In this document: positions 26,748 to 35,513 of the stretch, in pieces | Position numbering within the stretch: the first letter of the stretch is position 1 | How the letters are laid out: each line of letters begins with the position of its first letter | Source of the DNA: an uncultured Sphaerochaeta sp. | GTDB taxonomy: Bacteria > Spirochaetota > Spirochaetia > Sphaerochaetales > Sphaerochaetaceae | Assembly (NCBI RefSeq): GCF_963677315.1 | Contig: NZ_OY781939.1 | Coordinates: forward strand, 930,001-994,000 | Length of the DNA stretch: 64,000 nt | Reading direction: 5' to 3' | Made by a program: the position numbers and the translations under genes | Notes under the pieces: generated by a model | What the model saw: only the letters and a program-made list of their open reading frames with translations | Told to the model about the DNA's origin: nothing | Databases searched by the model: none

Positions 26748-27830
26748 ATGAATCGAAAGAAGAACCTTGGATTATGGATTACATTGTTGATCGTGGTACT
26801 CATTTCCGTGATCGATATCCCTACGTATAGCAAATTCCTCTTGATCGCCCTATTCCTGGGCTCCCTGCTCTATTATAGACGGAGTGTCATCTTCTACATC
26901 AGGGCAAACAGCAAGATCACCAGCAAGAAGGAGGCGGACTGGCAGTATGCTTGGCCCCTCTACCGAAAGGCCATCAAGGCAGGATTACAGAAACCCTTTG
27001 TCATTACCGCAGCAAGCATGTTCCTCCAACGTGGGGATGCAGAGGAAGGCAAGCAGATCATTGAAGGCTACTTTGCCTCTGAAAAGGGACGAAATGAAAA
27101 TCTTGACAATGTTGCAAAGACCATGGTCAGCATGGCCTATTGGATGGATGGGGATCTTGATAAAGCAATCGAATGTGTAAGGGAAGTCCACGAGAGTGGA
27201 TACCAGGATAAGAACCTGTTCATCAACTATACCACCTATGCATTGGCTGCCGGTGATCTTGAAAAAGCTGAAGAGTTGCTTGAAGAGGCAGGACACCTGG
27301 AAGAGAGCAGCCCGGGCATCAGAGACAGCCGTGGCTGGTTGTACCTGCTCCGTGGGAACTGGGAAGAAGCAGATACACTGTTCAAGGAACTCGTTGAGAA
27401 GGGTCCCCGTTTCCCTGAACCTTATGTACATCATGCACAAGTAAAAATTCACTTTGGGCAAGTGGGAGATGCGATTGAACTGTTGAAAAAGGCTTTGGAT
27501 GCCCGTTACGCAAATACGTCAGGTTTCAGCAAGGAAATTATCCAAGACATGATAGATGGCTTGGAAAACCCAGAGACCAGAAGAAAGCGTGCCATGGAGA
27601 TAGAAAATGACACTGCTTCAGTAGCACTGGGAAAGAGTCCCGCATCAATCGACCAAGACTTCCCCCCAGAGGAGGGATATATCCTTGAGGGGTTCGCCAA
27701 ACCTAAAAAACAAAAGAAAAGCGCCCCTAAACAGCAAAAGAAATCACCTATTGAGAGCGATGACAGAACCCCCAATACAGACCTCACGGAAGAGGACTTG
27801 GAGTATATCAGAAAGCACAACCTTGAGTAG
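26748..27830 (+). CDS. Membrane-anchored TPR-repeat protein
   Basis: 360 residues from the ATG at 26748, which has AGGGAGG ten bases upstream. Two hydrophobic segments near the N-terminus (LWITLLIVVLISVIDI and FLLIALFLGSLLYYRR) anchor it. Residues ~60-270 form tetratricopeptide-type helical pairs (AYWMDGDLDKAIECVREV, YALAAGDLEKAEELLEEAG, LLRGNWEEADTLFKELVEKG, HFGQVGDAIELLKKAL). The C-terminal ~90 residues are charged, Lys/Gln-rich and probably disordered. It likely scaffolds a cytoplasmic protein complex at the membrane. The partner is unknown. It is divergent from queH. Confidence 0.8.
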   Translation: MNRKKNLGLWITLLIVVLISVIDIPTYSKFLLIALFLGSLLYYRRSVIFYIRANSKITSKKEADWQYAWPLYRKAIKAGLQKPFVITAASMFLQRGDAEEGKQIIEGYFASEKGRNENLDNVAKTMVSMAYWMDGDLDKAIECVREVHESGYQDKNLFINYTTYALAAGDLEKAEELLEEAGHLEESSPGIRDSRGWLYLLRGNWEEADTLFKELVEKGPRFPEPYVHHAQVKIHFGQVGDAIELLKKALDARYANTSGFSKEIIQDMIDGLENPETRRKRAMEIENDTASVALGKSPASIDQDFPPEEGYILEGFAKPKKQKKSAPKQQKKSPIESDDRTPNTDLTEEDLEYIRKHNLE

Positions 27831-27896
27831 CGCTCGTGATCTGTAACAACATAAACTTGTAACTGGGCTTGGAGCAGATCGGACAGAAGACAAGGA

Positions 27897-27922
27897 AGCT
27901 CAGATATCGAGATATCTGAGCT
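27897..27922. repeat. Perfect 12-bp inverted repeat between convergent genes
   Basis: AGCTCAGATATC and GATATCTGAGCT are exact reverse complements separated by GA. It lies in the 154-base gap between the TPR gene and the convergent patatin gene. Neither side has a T-tract, so it is not an ordinary intrinsic terminator. A protein-binding site, a cruciform or an mRNA 3'-end stabiliser are possible roles. Confidence 0.6.
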
Positions 27923-27984
27923 GATACGAACAAGGTCCATCGGTTCGATAGGCCCAAGAAGAGTAAAGATTTACATATTACAGA

Positions 27985-30030
27985 TCAAAACACCATGTTG
28001 AAATAGAAGCCCCAAACCAGGGTATTTACCTTCTGATCCCAACCTCCATAGATGGTCAACGGCAGTGAACGGATTCCCAACAGGGAGATATCAGTGTGCA
28101 GTTCCAAGCCAAGAGAGAGATAGGGGGCAAAGGTATTCCGATTCCAGAGCAAATCCGTATAGATGGCAACAGAGCTGTTATTAAAGATGAACATCTCTGC
28201 CATCGTGGGATCGAATCCACTCGGCCGGTACCCTATCGATATCCCCAATCCCACCAGATGATTCGCTGGATTGCTGCTGAGTGTCAGGTCATGCCCCTGG
28301 CTCTTGATCTGTGAGTCAGTGGTTCTGAACCCATCCGAGAAAAAGAAGGGGACATCCCCTTGTCCATCCAGTGCAAATCGACCAAAGGTATTGACGGAAG
28401 CAAACAGGTCAAGGTTCTGGTTAAGGATCTCCGTTGTTCCACGAGCTGTGACAAAGGAGCGTACTTCTGAGAAATCTCCCAGCATTTGGAACGAGAGAGA
28501 GAGTGATGAATCGTTGAATGCCCATAGGCCACCATTCTCCGGATATAGACTCCCCTTTGCAATGACTGAATAGAGGAAGGTATGACCGTCAAAGAAATCG
28601 ACATGGTCACTATCTTCAAAATTGTTTATCTGTTCATAGGATTGCAGCAAGCTGATTCTCAGTTTTTCATCAAAGGCAAAGATTCTTCCTTCCAGGTCAA
28701 CTCCACTGGAAACAATTGGTGCCACGTTCGCAATATCGAACATAAAGGAGCTGTAGAGGGAGAGCCGTAAATGCTTCAGGAAGGTGTAATCAAACTGTGC
28801 GCGAATTGCCGGAGCAGTAGAAAACCGGTCATTGCTCCGGAAGTCAAAAGAGTATCCAGGATTGACGCTCACCGAGATATCATCCTTTCTATAGATGAAC
28901 TTCAAACCTATGGTTGAATCATCCTTGAGCGCCGAAGAATCTGCCTTGAGATAATCACTATCCAAGCCCAATCCGAACAGCTTGGAAGGAATATTCAAGG
29001 GAACATGCTGGTAGAGACCATAGATGTTGGAGCTCTCTTTCATCCTTGCTGCCAAGTCATTCCGTTTTTCTGAGAGCTCAGGAGAAACCGAATTCTTATG
29101 CAAGGCAGACAATTGCTCCTGGCGTTCACTTGCTGAGCGATACCCTTGTTCAACCAGATATTCCACACGGTCGAACTCCATGAACGACACGTCCTCTACT
29201 GCACAACGAATCCAAACAACATCTGGGAGGGCCTGCTTGAGCTCTTCCACTCCCTTTCTTCTCTTCCCAATATCGATGGAAACATTGAGCACCGTCAGAG
29301 GATTCTTTAGATTCAGGGTATCTATGTCGTAAAAAGTAGTTGAGACGATGACAGAATCTGCGTACGTGTAGGCCATATCAACAGGGGCGAGATTGGTAAT
29401 ACCTCCATCTATCAATAAGTGCCCCCGATATTCAACGGGAGGAAAATACACAGGGAGTGCATAACTTGCCTGAAGCACAGTGAAAAAATCGCCTTCACTG
29501 ATGGTAATCTGACGCTTGGTCACAAGGTCCTCTGTCACCACGATGATGGGTATGGGAAGCGTTTCAAGCTGTAGGTCCGAGCCAACAATCGAGGCAACCT
29601 TTGCCAGGAAACGGGAGGAGTCAAGCATACCACCGCTCACAGGAAGGGTAAGGTCAAACATACTCTGGAGATTGATCGAAGTTACACTTTCAAGAATCTG
29701 GTCAGGGGAAAGCCCTGCTGCATAGAGGAGCCCTACAATGCTGCCCATTGAGTTGCTTATGATGAAATCAGGGACAATATCCTGCTCTTCCAGATACTTT
29801 AAAACCCCGATATGAGCAAAAGCTCGTGCTGAACCACCGCTTAGTACGAGCCCGACAGGAGAGCGTTCTCCTTGTGTACGTGCAAGTATCCGCTCCCTGA
29901 ACATGGCATCCCCATAGGAGATGGGTACATCAGAGAGAAGAATATCATCAGCTTCATCAGCAGCCGCAAGGCTTGAAAGCGCCATACAGATCAGCAAAGC
30001 CATTATCAGCAACTTCTTGAAAGTCTTCAC
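27985..30030 (-). CDS. Patatin-like phospholipase with C-terminal outer-membrane barrel (type Vd autotransporter, PlpD-like)
   Basis: 681 residues from the GTG at 30030, chosen because GGAGG lies five bases upstream. The ATG at 30042 has no ribosome site. A signal peptide (~1-24, LLIMALLICMALSSLAAAD) is followed by a patatin domain: oxyanion loop SGGSARAFAHIG (~64-75), nucleophile Ser94 in SNSMGS, ASYALPVYFPPV, and catalytic Asp208 in IDGGITN. After ~residue 330 the sequence becomes a beta barrel with alternating aromatics and ends in FNMVF. This is the PlpD/type Vd layout: a secreted lipase linked to its own outer-membrane pore. The first Gly of the usual GxSxG elbow is Ser. It would act on phospholipids outside or in the outer membrane. 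Confidence 0.85.
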   Translation of the reverse strand: MKTFKKLLIMALLICMALSSLAAADEADDILLSDVPISYGDAMFRERILARTQGERSPVGLVLSGGSARAFAHIGVLKYLEEQDIVPDFIISNSMGSIVGLLYAAGLSPDQILESVTSINLQSMFDLTLPVSGGMLDSSRFLAKVASIVGSDLQLETLPIPIIVVTEDLVTKRQITISEGDFFTVLQASYALPVYFPPVEYRGHLLIDGGITNLAPVDMAYTYADSVIVSTTFYDIDTLNLKNPLTVLNVSIDIGKRRKGVEELKQALPDVVWIRCAVEDVSFMEFDRVEYLVEQGYRSASERQEQLSALHKNSVSPELSEKRNDLAARMKESSNIYGLYQHVPLNIPSKLFGLGLDSDYLKADSSALKDDSTIGLKFIYRKDDISVSVNPGYSFDFRSNDRFSTAPAIRAQFDYTFLKHLRLSLYSSFMFDIANVAPIVSSGVDLEGRIFAFDEKLRISLLQSYEQINNFEDSDHVDFFDGHTFLYSVIAKGSLYPENGGLWAFNDSSLSLSFQMLGDFSEVRSFVTARGTTEILNQNLDLFASVNTFGRFALDGQGDVPFFFSDGFRTTDSQIKSQGHDLTLSSNPANHLVGLGISIGYRPSGFDPTMAEMFIFNNSSVAIYTDLLWNRNTFAPYLSLGLELHTDISLLGIRSLPLTIYGGWDQKVNTLVWGFYFNMVF

Positions 30031-30107
30031 GATTTCCTCCATGTATGCTTTACTGTAAAGCAAAGAGGTTGAAAAAACAATCTCATGCTACTTTTTTGAA
30101 AACGCTG

Positions 30108-30136
30108 TTGCTTTTTTCAAAGGGATTTGATAGCAT
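30108..30136 (+). promoter_or_regulatory. Predicted promoter of tRNA-Leu
   Basis: TTGCTT (30108-30113), a 17-base spacer and TAGCAT (30131-30136), 13 bases before the tRNA. Confidence 0.5.
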
Positions 30137-30149
30137 GAATCTCGCTAAC

Positions 30150-30233
30150 GCCGGCGTGGTGAAATTGGTAGACACGATAGACTCAAAATCTATTGAGCGC
30201 AAGCTTGTATCGGTTCAAGTCCGATCGCCGGTA
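30150..30233 (+). tRNA. tRNA-Leu (anticodon CAA)
   Basis: 84 bases fold as a class II tRNA with acceptor stem GCCGGCG / CGCCGGT (G1-U72 wobble) and discriminator A. The D arm is TGGTGAAATTGGTAGACACG. The anticodon stem ATAGA / TCTAT encloses loop CTCAAAA, giving anticodon CAA (reads UUG). A long variable arm and a T arm with TTCAAGT loop follow. CCA is not encoded. Confidence 0.95.
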
Positions 30234-30259
30234 AACAAATCATTATATTACAACGATTT

Positions 30260-30290
30260 AAGGTGCACAGATGTGCGCCTTTGTTGTTTT
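30260..30290 (+). terminator. Terminator after tRNA-Leu
   Basis: AAGGTGCACA / TGTGCGCCTT forms a 10-bp stem with one G-T type pair and a very short GA loop, followed by TTGTTGTTTT. Confidence 0.7.
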
Positions 30291-30319
30291 CTGGATGGTT
30301 TGACCTCTTCTGATAGTAG

Positions 30320-31834
30320 TCAGGAGTCCCCGAGATAGGTCCTCACAACCAGATCATCGGACACACAAGACCAAGTGTATCCTGCCTCACTCAAGGCGAG
30401 TTCCAATGCTTCTTGCGTTTTGGTCTCAAATCCAATGAGGACATTTCCTGTATCACTTGCAGCATTTCGGTAGTGAAAAAGACAGATATTCCATCGGTTA
30501 TCCAGAGCACTTAGGAAGTCTCCTAGTGCATTGGTCCTCTCAGGAAATTCAATCTGGTAGAAGACCTGGTGTTCAGCTTCGGTGGCCTCTCCTCCTATCA
30601 TATGGCGCAGATGCTCCTTGGCAATGTCATTATCCGAGAAATCAGTACAGGCAAAGCCTGCTTCATTGATGCGCTCCAACAAGAAATGCTTGTCCTCATT
30701 TCCTGCAACAGTCAGTCCAACCAACACATGTGCCATCGAGCGACGTTGCAATCGATACGAGAACTCCGTAATACCTCTATCCTTGACCACTTCCCTACAA
30801 AAGGCATGCAGGGCTCCTGGTTTCTCTGGCATATGTACTGAGAGCAACGCCTCCTTTCCTGAACCCAGAAGGGTTCTTTCAGCTACCTGCTGAAGCTTTT
30901 CGAATGTAATATTCGCCCCTGAACAGATGGCTACCGCATGGGCATCAGAAGGAAGGTCATACTGTTGGAGCCCTGCAAGGGCCAAGGCACCTGCAGGTTC
31001 CAGGATATTTCTCGTCTCCTCAAAAACACCTTTCATAGCGTAGCAGATCTGGTCGGTACTGACCGTCATGAAATCATCAACAAGTCGGGAAGCAAAGCTG
31101 AAGGGAAGAGAGCCAACCTGTTTAACGGCAACACCATCTGCAAAGATGCCAACATGGGGAAGGACCACCCGTTGGCCACTAGCTATACTTACGGCAAGGC
31201 AGTTACTGTCCTGTGGTTCCACACTGATGATCTGCACATGAGGTCGGAGTGCTTTCACATAGCTGGCAATCCCACTGATAAGGCCTCCTCCCCCTACTCC
31301 TACAAATATATGGGTGACCTCACTGAGCTGTTCCATGATCTCCTTACCGATAGTACCCTGCCCAGCAATCACCAAGGGATCATCAAAGGGATGGATGAAG
31401 GTCCTTCCTGTCTCCACTATCCGCTTTCTACAGTACTCATAGGTCTCGGAGTAACTATCGCCGTAGAGTTCAATCTTTGCCCCAAAGTTCTGAACTGCAT
31501 CAACCTTGATGGTTGGAGTGGTCTTGGGCATGATGATCAGGGCATCAATACCAAGCTTCTGCGCTGAGAGGGCAACTCCCTGCGCATGGTTGCCCGCGCT
31601 TGCAGCAATGACTCCCCGGCTCTTCTCCTCACCAGTGAGATGGGCAATCTTGTTGTAGGCTCCCCTGAGTTTGAAGCTGTGAATGCTCTGTAGATCTTCC
31701 CGTTTCAGATACACTGAGCAGCCTTTCTCCTTGCTTAAGCGAGAAGCATAGGTAAGCGGGGTTTCAACGGCAACATCATAGACCTTGCTGGTAAGGATAT
31801 GCTTGACCACATCATCAACGATTATTGGGCTCAT
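30320..31834 (-). CDS. ilvA: Threonine ammonia-lyase, biosynthetic (IlvA)
   Basis: 504 residues, the length of biosynthetic IlvA. The PLP domain has Lys55 in SFKLRGAYN as cofactor ligand, AASAGNHAQGVA and the phosphate-binding GVGGGGLISG. Residues ~330-504 hold two ACT-like regulatory domains (LLSVHMPEKPGALHAF, FYQIEFPERTNALGDFL) that sense isoleucine and valine in known enzymes. It deaminates threonine to 2-oxobutanoate, the first committed step to isoleucine. AAGGAACGAGAG precedes ATG. No other ilv gene is in the window. Confidence 0.96.
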   Translation of the reverse strand: MSPIIVDDVVKHILTSKVYDVAVETPLTYASRLSKEKGCSVYLKREDLQSIHSFKLRGAYNKIAHLTGEEKSRGVIAASAGNHAQGVALSAQKLGIDALIIMPKTTPTIKVDAVQNFGAKIELYGDSYSETYEYCRKRIVETGRTFIHPFDDPLVIAGQGTIGKEIMEQLSEVTHIFVGVGGGGLISGIASYVKALRPHVQIISVEPQDSNCLAVSIASGQRVVLPHVGIFADGVAVKQVGSLPFSFASRLVDDFMTVSTDQICYAMKGVFEETRNILEPAGALALAGLQQYDLPSDAHAVAICSGANITFEKLQQVAERTLLGSGKEALLSVHMPEKPGALHAFCREVVKDRGITEFSYRLQRRSMAHVLVGLTVAGNEDKHFLLERINEAGFACTDFSDNDIAKEHLRHMIGGEATEAEHQVFYQIEFPERTNALGDFLSALDNRWNICLFHYRNAASDTGNVLIGFETKTQEALELALSEAGYTWSCVSDDLVVRTYLGDS

Positions 31835-32008
31835 CTCTCGTTCCTTTGTGTTTGATTATTCATGGGGCACTCGTAAAAAAGTATGATACAACGAGAATGC
31901 TCCGTTGTTTTGAAACTACACCATTACCTTCCAAAAATACAAGAAGTGCTGAAAAATCCGGCCGACGAAAGAAAAACCTCTCCTTCATTTACATGTGGGG
32001 TGATACGC

Positions 32009-32060
32009 TTGACCAAGAAGAGGGGGAGAGATACTATCTATTTAGAATTATTTCGAAATA
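32009..32060 (+). promoter_or_regulatory. Promoter and palindromic operator of the sdpR-sdpI-like pair
   Basis: TTGACC (32009-32014), a 17-base spacer and TACTAT (32032-32037) form a strong promoter. The perfect 12-bp palindrome TATTTCGAAATA (32049-32060) lies just after the expected transcript start and abuts GGAG of the ribosome site. This is a natural position for self-repression by the ArsR-type protein. Confidence 0.65.
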
Positions 32061-32069
32061 GGAGATGCC

Positions 32070-32351
32070 ATGGGGTTTTCAGAGACCATGAAAGCGATAG
32101 CCGACCCCCAACGCAGGGAGATGCTCTCCCTTGTCAAGAAACAACGCCTGAGTGCTGGAGAAATTGCCACCCAGTTTCCCAACCTTTCTGCAGCCACAGT
32201 CTCCTATCATCTCTCCCTGTTGAAAAAAGCTTCCCTGATTACAGAAACGAAATACAAGAACTTCATTTACTATGAACTCAATGCCTCTGTATTTGAGGAA
32301 ATCATGCTTTGGTGTGCCCAGTTTACCGGAGGTATCGATGAAAAATCGTAA
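32070..32351 (+). CDS. ArsR-family autorepressor (SdpR-like)
   Basis: 93 residues with the winged helix-turn-helix of the ArsR family: MKAIADPQRREMLSLVKKQRLSAGEI followed by LSAATVSYHLSLLKKASLI (recognition helix) and the wing TETKYKNFIYYELN. It has none of the CxC metal-site cysteines of ArsR/SmtB sensors, so metal sensing is unlikely. It overlaps the downstream SdpI-like gene by 14 bases, the same arrangement as the sdpR-sdpI pair of Bacillus. There the membrane protein can sequester the repressor. GGAG lies five bases before ATG. Confidence 0.87.
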   Translation: MGFSETMKAIADPQRREMLSLVKKQRLSAGEIATQFPNLSAATVSYHLSLLKKASLITETKYKNFIYYELNASVFEEIMLWCAQFTGGIDEKS

Positions 32352-32997
32352 CCATCTCATTGACAAGACCCTCATAGTCACGACCATCCTTTGCTTGGTC
32401 CCAATGCTCTTCTCGATTGCTGTCTACCAGCGGTTGCCTGACGAGGTTCCCATACACTTCAATGCAGAGGGGCAGCCCGATAATTATGCAAGCAAGGCGT
32501 TTGGTGCATTCGGCATGCCATTGTTGTTGGCACTACTCAATATTTTTGTACAGCTGGCGGTAAAAACCGACCCAAAGAGAGACACCTCCAGCAAGCTCTA
32601 TCACATAGCACGATGGACCATCGCTATCTTGACGCTGTTCATAGTACCCTTCTCTCTCCTTATCGCACTTGGGCAACCTTTCCGGGTAGAAAAGGTTGTG
32701 CCTTTGGCTGTAAGTGTATTGCTTCTAGTGGTAGGGAACTATCTGCCCAAAATCAAACAGAACTACACCATCGGCATCAAGCTGCCATGGACCTTGGCCG
32801 ACGAGGAGAACTGGAAGAAGACCCATCGCCTTGCTGGCTGGATCTGGACATTCTTCAGCCTGCTCTTCATCCTGGTCATCCTCCTCGATTTCTATGTAGT
32901 CTGGATTTTCTTTGGCGGGATCGTAATGATGGTGGGATTTCCTTTGGTATACTCTTTTCTCTTGGCCCAGAGACAACAGACTAACGGTACAGACTAA
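32338..32997 (+). CDS. SdpI/DUF1648 family membrane protein
   Basis: 219 residues from the ATG at 32338, preceded by GGAGGTATCG. There are six predicted membrane helices. The N-terminal DUF1648 motif LPDEVPIHFNAEGQPDNYASK and the SdpI-type block NYTIGIKLPWTLADEENWKKTHRLAGW are both clear. In Bacillus SdpI gives immunity to the SdpC toxin and inactivates the repressor SdpR by binding it at the membrane. Nothing resembling SdpC is visible here, so the signal may be another envelope stress. The last 17 bases overlap the convergent mltG gene. Confidence 0.88.
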   Translation: MKNRNHLIDKTLIVTTILCLVPMLFSIAVYQRLPDEVPIHFNAEGQPDNYASKAFGAFGMPLLLALLNIFVQLAVKTDPKRDTSSKLYHIARWTIAILTLFIVPFSLLIALGQPFRVEKVVPLAVSVLLLVVGNYLPKIKQNYTIGIKLPWTLADEENWKKTHRLAGWIWTFFSLLFILVILLDFYVVWIFFGGIVMMVGFPLVYSFLLAQRQQTNGTD

Positions 32998-34363
32998 TGT
33001 TCTCCTTATGCTCTTCGTAGGTCTCAGCATAGTGGATTGCCTTGTCATATCCATGTAAATAGTAGAAAAAGGACGTATTTTCCGGGAAAAATGCTGAATG
33101 AATTGCATCTATCCCAGGGCTACAGATTCCCGATGGTGGCAGCCCTTCTTTTCTCCGCGTGTTGTAGGGGCTCTTGGTCTCCAAGGCTTCAATTGGAATT
33201 GGGTTCTCCCAATCTCCCATTTCGTAGCGGGTGGTTGCATCAATTCCCAACGGCTCACCATTCGCCAAGCGGTTATGGATAACCGAGGAAATTCCTTTCA
33301 TCTGTGTGGCATCCTGTGTCTCGGCTTGGATCATGGAGGCTACAATCAAGAGCTCCTCAACGCTATAGCGCTCCAGAAGTGGAGAGTCCAACAGCCCTTG
33401 CAGTTCACGCAACATCTTCTGATACATTGCCAGAGCCAACTCCTCTCCAGCACGATTACGATGCACCGTATAGGTTCCGCTTAGCAACCACCCCTCAGTG
33501 AAGCTGAGCTGGTAGGCAACAGCCAAATCATTGACTGCTTCAATGAAAAGGCCTGACTCCCCTTCCAGCCTATTTGCCAGATAGTCATCAATTTCAGAGA
33601 TAGTAAAACCAGGGGGAATGGTAACCTCCATGGTTTTCTCAGTGTTCGCGAACATGGAAGCAACCTCACTGAACGCTAGATTGCGGCCCATGATATACGT
33701 ACCGGTCTGAATCACTGTAGCAAGGTCTTGTTCCACAAGATAGGCAAGAAATGCTTGTGCATCCTCAACCACCCCCAACTGTTCGAGCAAGAGGCTGACG
33801 GTACGTGCGGTCATCCCACGCTCAATGGTCAGTGCAACCACATCGCGCTCCTCTACCACAGATACCGAAGGGGCGAGGATGGCAGGCTTCTCGAAGTAGG
33901 CATAGAGGAGGATAAGAGCGGTACATGCCAGCAATGCGATGAGCAGAGGAAGCAGAAGGCGCCTAGAGAGAGGAGGACGGTAGGAGGTACGCTTACCAAT
34001 CTTTGGAGGTACCACCTGCTGTTTCTTGGGCTTGGATGTCTTGGTTGCAGGATGCTTGCGGGTCCTTGTCTGCACTACATGAGGATTCGGTTGATCAGCA
34101 GTACGGGGCGTTGGCCGCTTTTTTGCAGGAGACGCTTTGGTCTCTGTCTTTGGAGCCGGTTGCTTGTCTGAAGGAATCTTGACCGTCATAGTGCGTGTGG
34201 TGACTGTCGGTCTCTTTCTCGTCGTACTTGGTTTCTTTGCAGGAGTAGGAGAATCTGAGAGGACTACCTTATAGGAGGATGTACTCTTTTTTGGCTTCGC
34301 CTTCTCTCCCTTCCCCTCTAGGTCCAGGGTCAACTGTTTTGGAGGTTTGGGTTTCTCAGCCAT
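32981..34363 (-). CDS. mltG: Endolytic murein transglycosylase MltG (YceG-like)
   Basis: 460 residues. The first ~130 are a Lys/Pro/Thr-rich, probably disordered cytoplasmic extension (KPKKSTSSYK, PTPAKKPSTTRKRPT). A single membrane helix follows (LLLPLLIALLACTALILLYAYF). The periplasmic part has the YceG/MltG domain with the catalytic Glu in ASMIQAETQDATQM and the signature PYNTRRKEGLPPSGICSPG. MltG cuts nascent glycan strands next to synthesis sites and sets strand length. It overlaps the end of the upstream coiled-coil gene by eight bases, so the two are coupled. Confidence 0.93.
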   Translation of the reverse strand: MAEKPKPPKQLTLDLEGKGEKAKPKKSTSSYKVVLSDSPTPAKKPSTTRKRPTVTTRTMTVKIPSDKQPAPKTETKASPAKKRPTPRTADQPNPHVVQTRTRKHPATKTSKPKKQQVVPPKIGKRTSYRPPLSRRLLLPLLIALLACTALILLYAYFEKPAILAPSVSVVEERDVVALTIERGMTARTVSLLLEQLGVVEDAQAFLAYLVEQDLATVIQTGTYIMGRNLAFSEVASMFANTEKTMEVTIPPGFTISEIDDYLANRLEGESGLFIEAVNDLAVAYQLSFTEGWLLSGTYTVHRNRAGEELALAMYQKMLRELQGLLDSPLLERYSVEELLIVASMIQAETQDATQMKGISSVIHNRLANGEPLGIDATTRYEMGDWENPIPIEALETKSPYNTRRKEGLPPSGICSPGIDAIHSAFFPENTSFFYYLHGYDKAIHYAETYEEHKENISLYR

Positions 34364-35441
34364 CGCTCTCAGGTTCCTTCATGGGCAACAACTCGTTGAT
34401 CTTGTTCTGTTTGAGCTGGATGGATGCATGCACCTGGGCAATCTGACGGTTATATGTCTCGATTTGCGACTGCAAGTGGTCAACCTTCTGTTTCTCCAGC
34501 TCAATCTGTGCTTCAAGTTCCTGTACCTTGATCAAGTTTTGCAGATTCTTGATTTCCTCTTCCAAAGTTCTTATCCGGGACCGATGAAGGGTAATCTGAT
34601 CCATCAATGAGATGGCTTTCTGCCCGACCATCCCTGCATGCACTGAATCTGGCAGGGATTCATAGAGTGTTTTCCCATAGGTATACGCTGCTCTTTGATA
34701 CGTTTTCTCTTCCTTTTTCATAACTTGGGAGCGTTCTTCCAACCGGGATTTGGGACTTGGAACCTCTTCACTACGGAGTCGTGCAATTGCACTCTGATGC
34801 AACTCCATCTCCTGCTGGAGTGCAGATTCCTTTTTTCTCAGGTGTTCAAGCTGTTCGCTAACTTCAGGATGGCGGCTGAGCGGAAGATCGGCCTCACACC
34901 CAATAGCTACAAGCGCTTCCCCTGCCTTGGACAGCAAGCCTACCATCTGCTTTCTTGCGGCGTTGAGACGAAGATGCAGGATCTGTCTTCCCAGCTTCCC
35001 GTTGTAGGACTCGAGGCGCTCCTCAAGCTTCCGGGTCTTTCTCTGGTGTTCCTCAAACAGGGGTTGGCAAACCTCCTCAATATACTCAGGGAGGGACTCT
35101 GAACCATAAGCCTCATAGGCAATGGCACCGATTTGGGCATGAATCTTGCGCTTTGGTTGTGCTAAGGCTTTGATGTCGGAAGCAATCTCCTTCACTTTTC
35201 TCGAACGATCTTGCATTTGTTGAATATATATCCGTACCTGCTCGAATGATTGTTTTGCTTCTTCCCATTTCTGGAGGGTGTCCCTATATTGCTCATATTC
35301 ACTGCGGGCATACCCAAGACTGACGTTTTCCTCTATAAGAGAAACGCTTTTTGCCAAATCCATGTATAAAGCGAGCACATCCTCATGGTGTTGTTCAATC
35401 GCTTTCTGTTTTTCCTGGATATCTGCCTGCAATGAGCCCAT
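34356..35441 (-). CDS. Long coiled-coil protein of unknown function, coupled to mltG
   Basis: 361 residues from the ATG at 35441. It is almost entirely heptad-repeat helix with high Gln, Glu, Lys and Arg (MGSLQADIQEKQKAIEQHHE, LEEEIKNLQNLIKVQELEAQ). It has no signal peptide or membrane helix, so it is cytoplasmic. The in-frame ATG at 35456 is less likely because a -10 hexamer (TACTAT) lies five bases before the 35441 ATG and no ribosome site precedes either. The eight-base overlap with mltG suggests a role near the cell-wall synthesis machinery. The family is not recognised. Confidence 0.72.
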   Translation of the reverse strand: MGSLQADIQEKQKAIEQHHEDVLALYMDLAKSVSLIEENVSLGYARSEYEQYRDTLQKWEEAKQSFEQVRIYIQQMQDRSRKVKEIASDIKALAQPKRKIHAQIGAIAYEAYGSESLPEYIEEVCQPLFEEHQRKTRKLEERLESYNGKLGRQILHLRLNAARKQMVGLLSKAGEALVAIGCEADLPLSRHPEVSEQLEHLRKKESALQQEMELHQSAIARLRSEEVPSPKSRLEERSQVMKKEEKTYQRAAYTYGKTLYESLPDSVHAGMVGQKAISLMDQITLHRSRIRTLEEEIKNLQNLIKVQELEAQIELEKQKVDHLQSQIETYNRQIAQVHASIQLKQNKINELLPMKEPESDG

Positions 35442-35446
35442 AGTTG

Positions 35447-35476
35447 ATAGTATCATAGAGGGGGGCCACTAGGCAA
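35447..35476 (-). promoter_or_regulatory. Predicted promoter giving a leaderless coiled-coil-mltG mRNA
   Basis: On the minus strand, TTGCCT (35471-35476) is followed by an 18-base spacer and TACTAT (35447-35452), then five bases to the ATG at 35441. Confidence 0.5.
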
Positions 35477-35513
35477 AGAGAGAAGAACCAGCATTCATCC
35501 TTTTCATCGTTCC

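Noticed and set aside
30938..31567. 209-codon open frame on the plus strand
   Set aside because: It is antisense to ilvA, with no family features.
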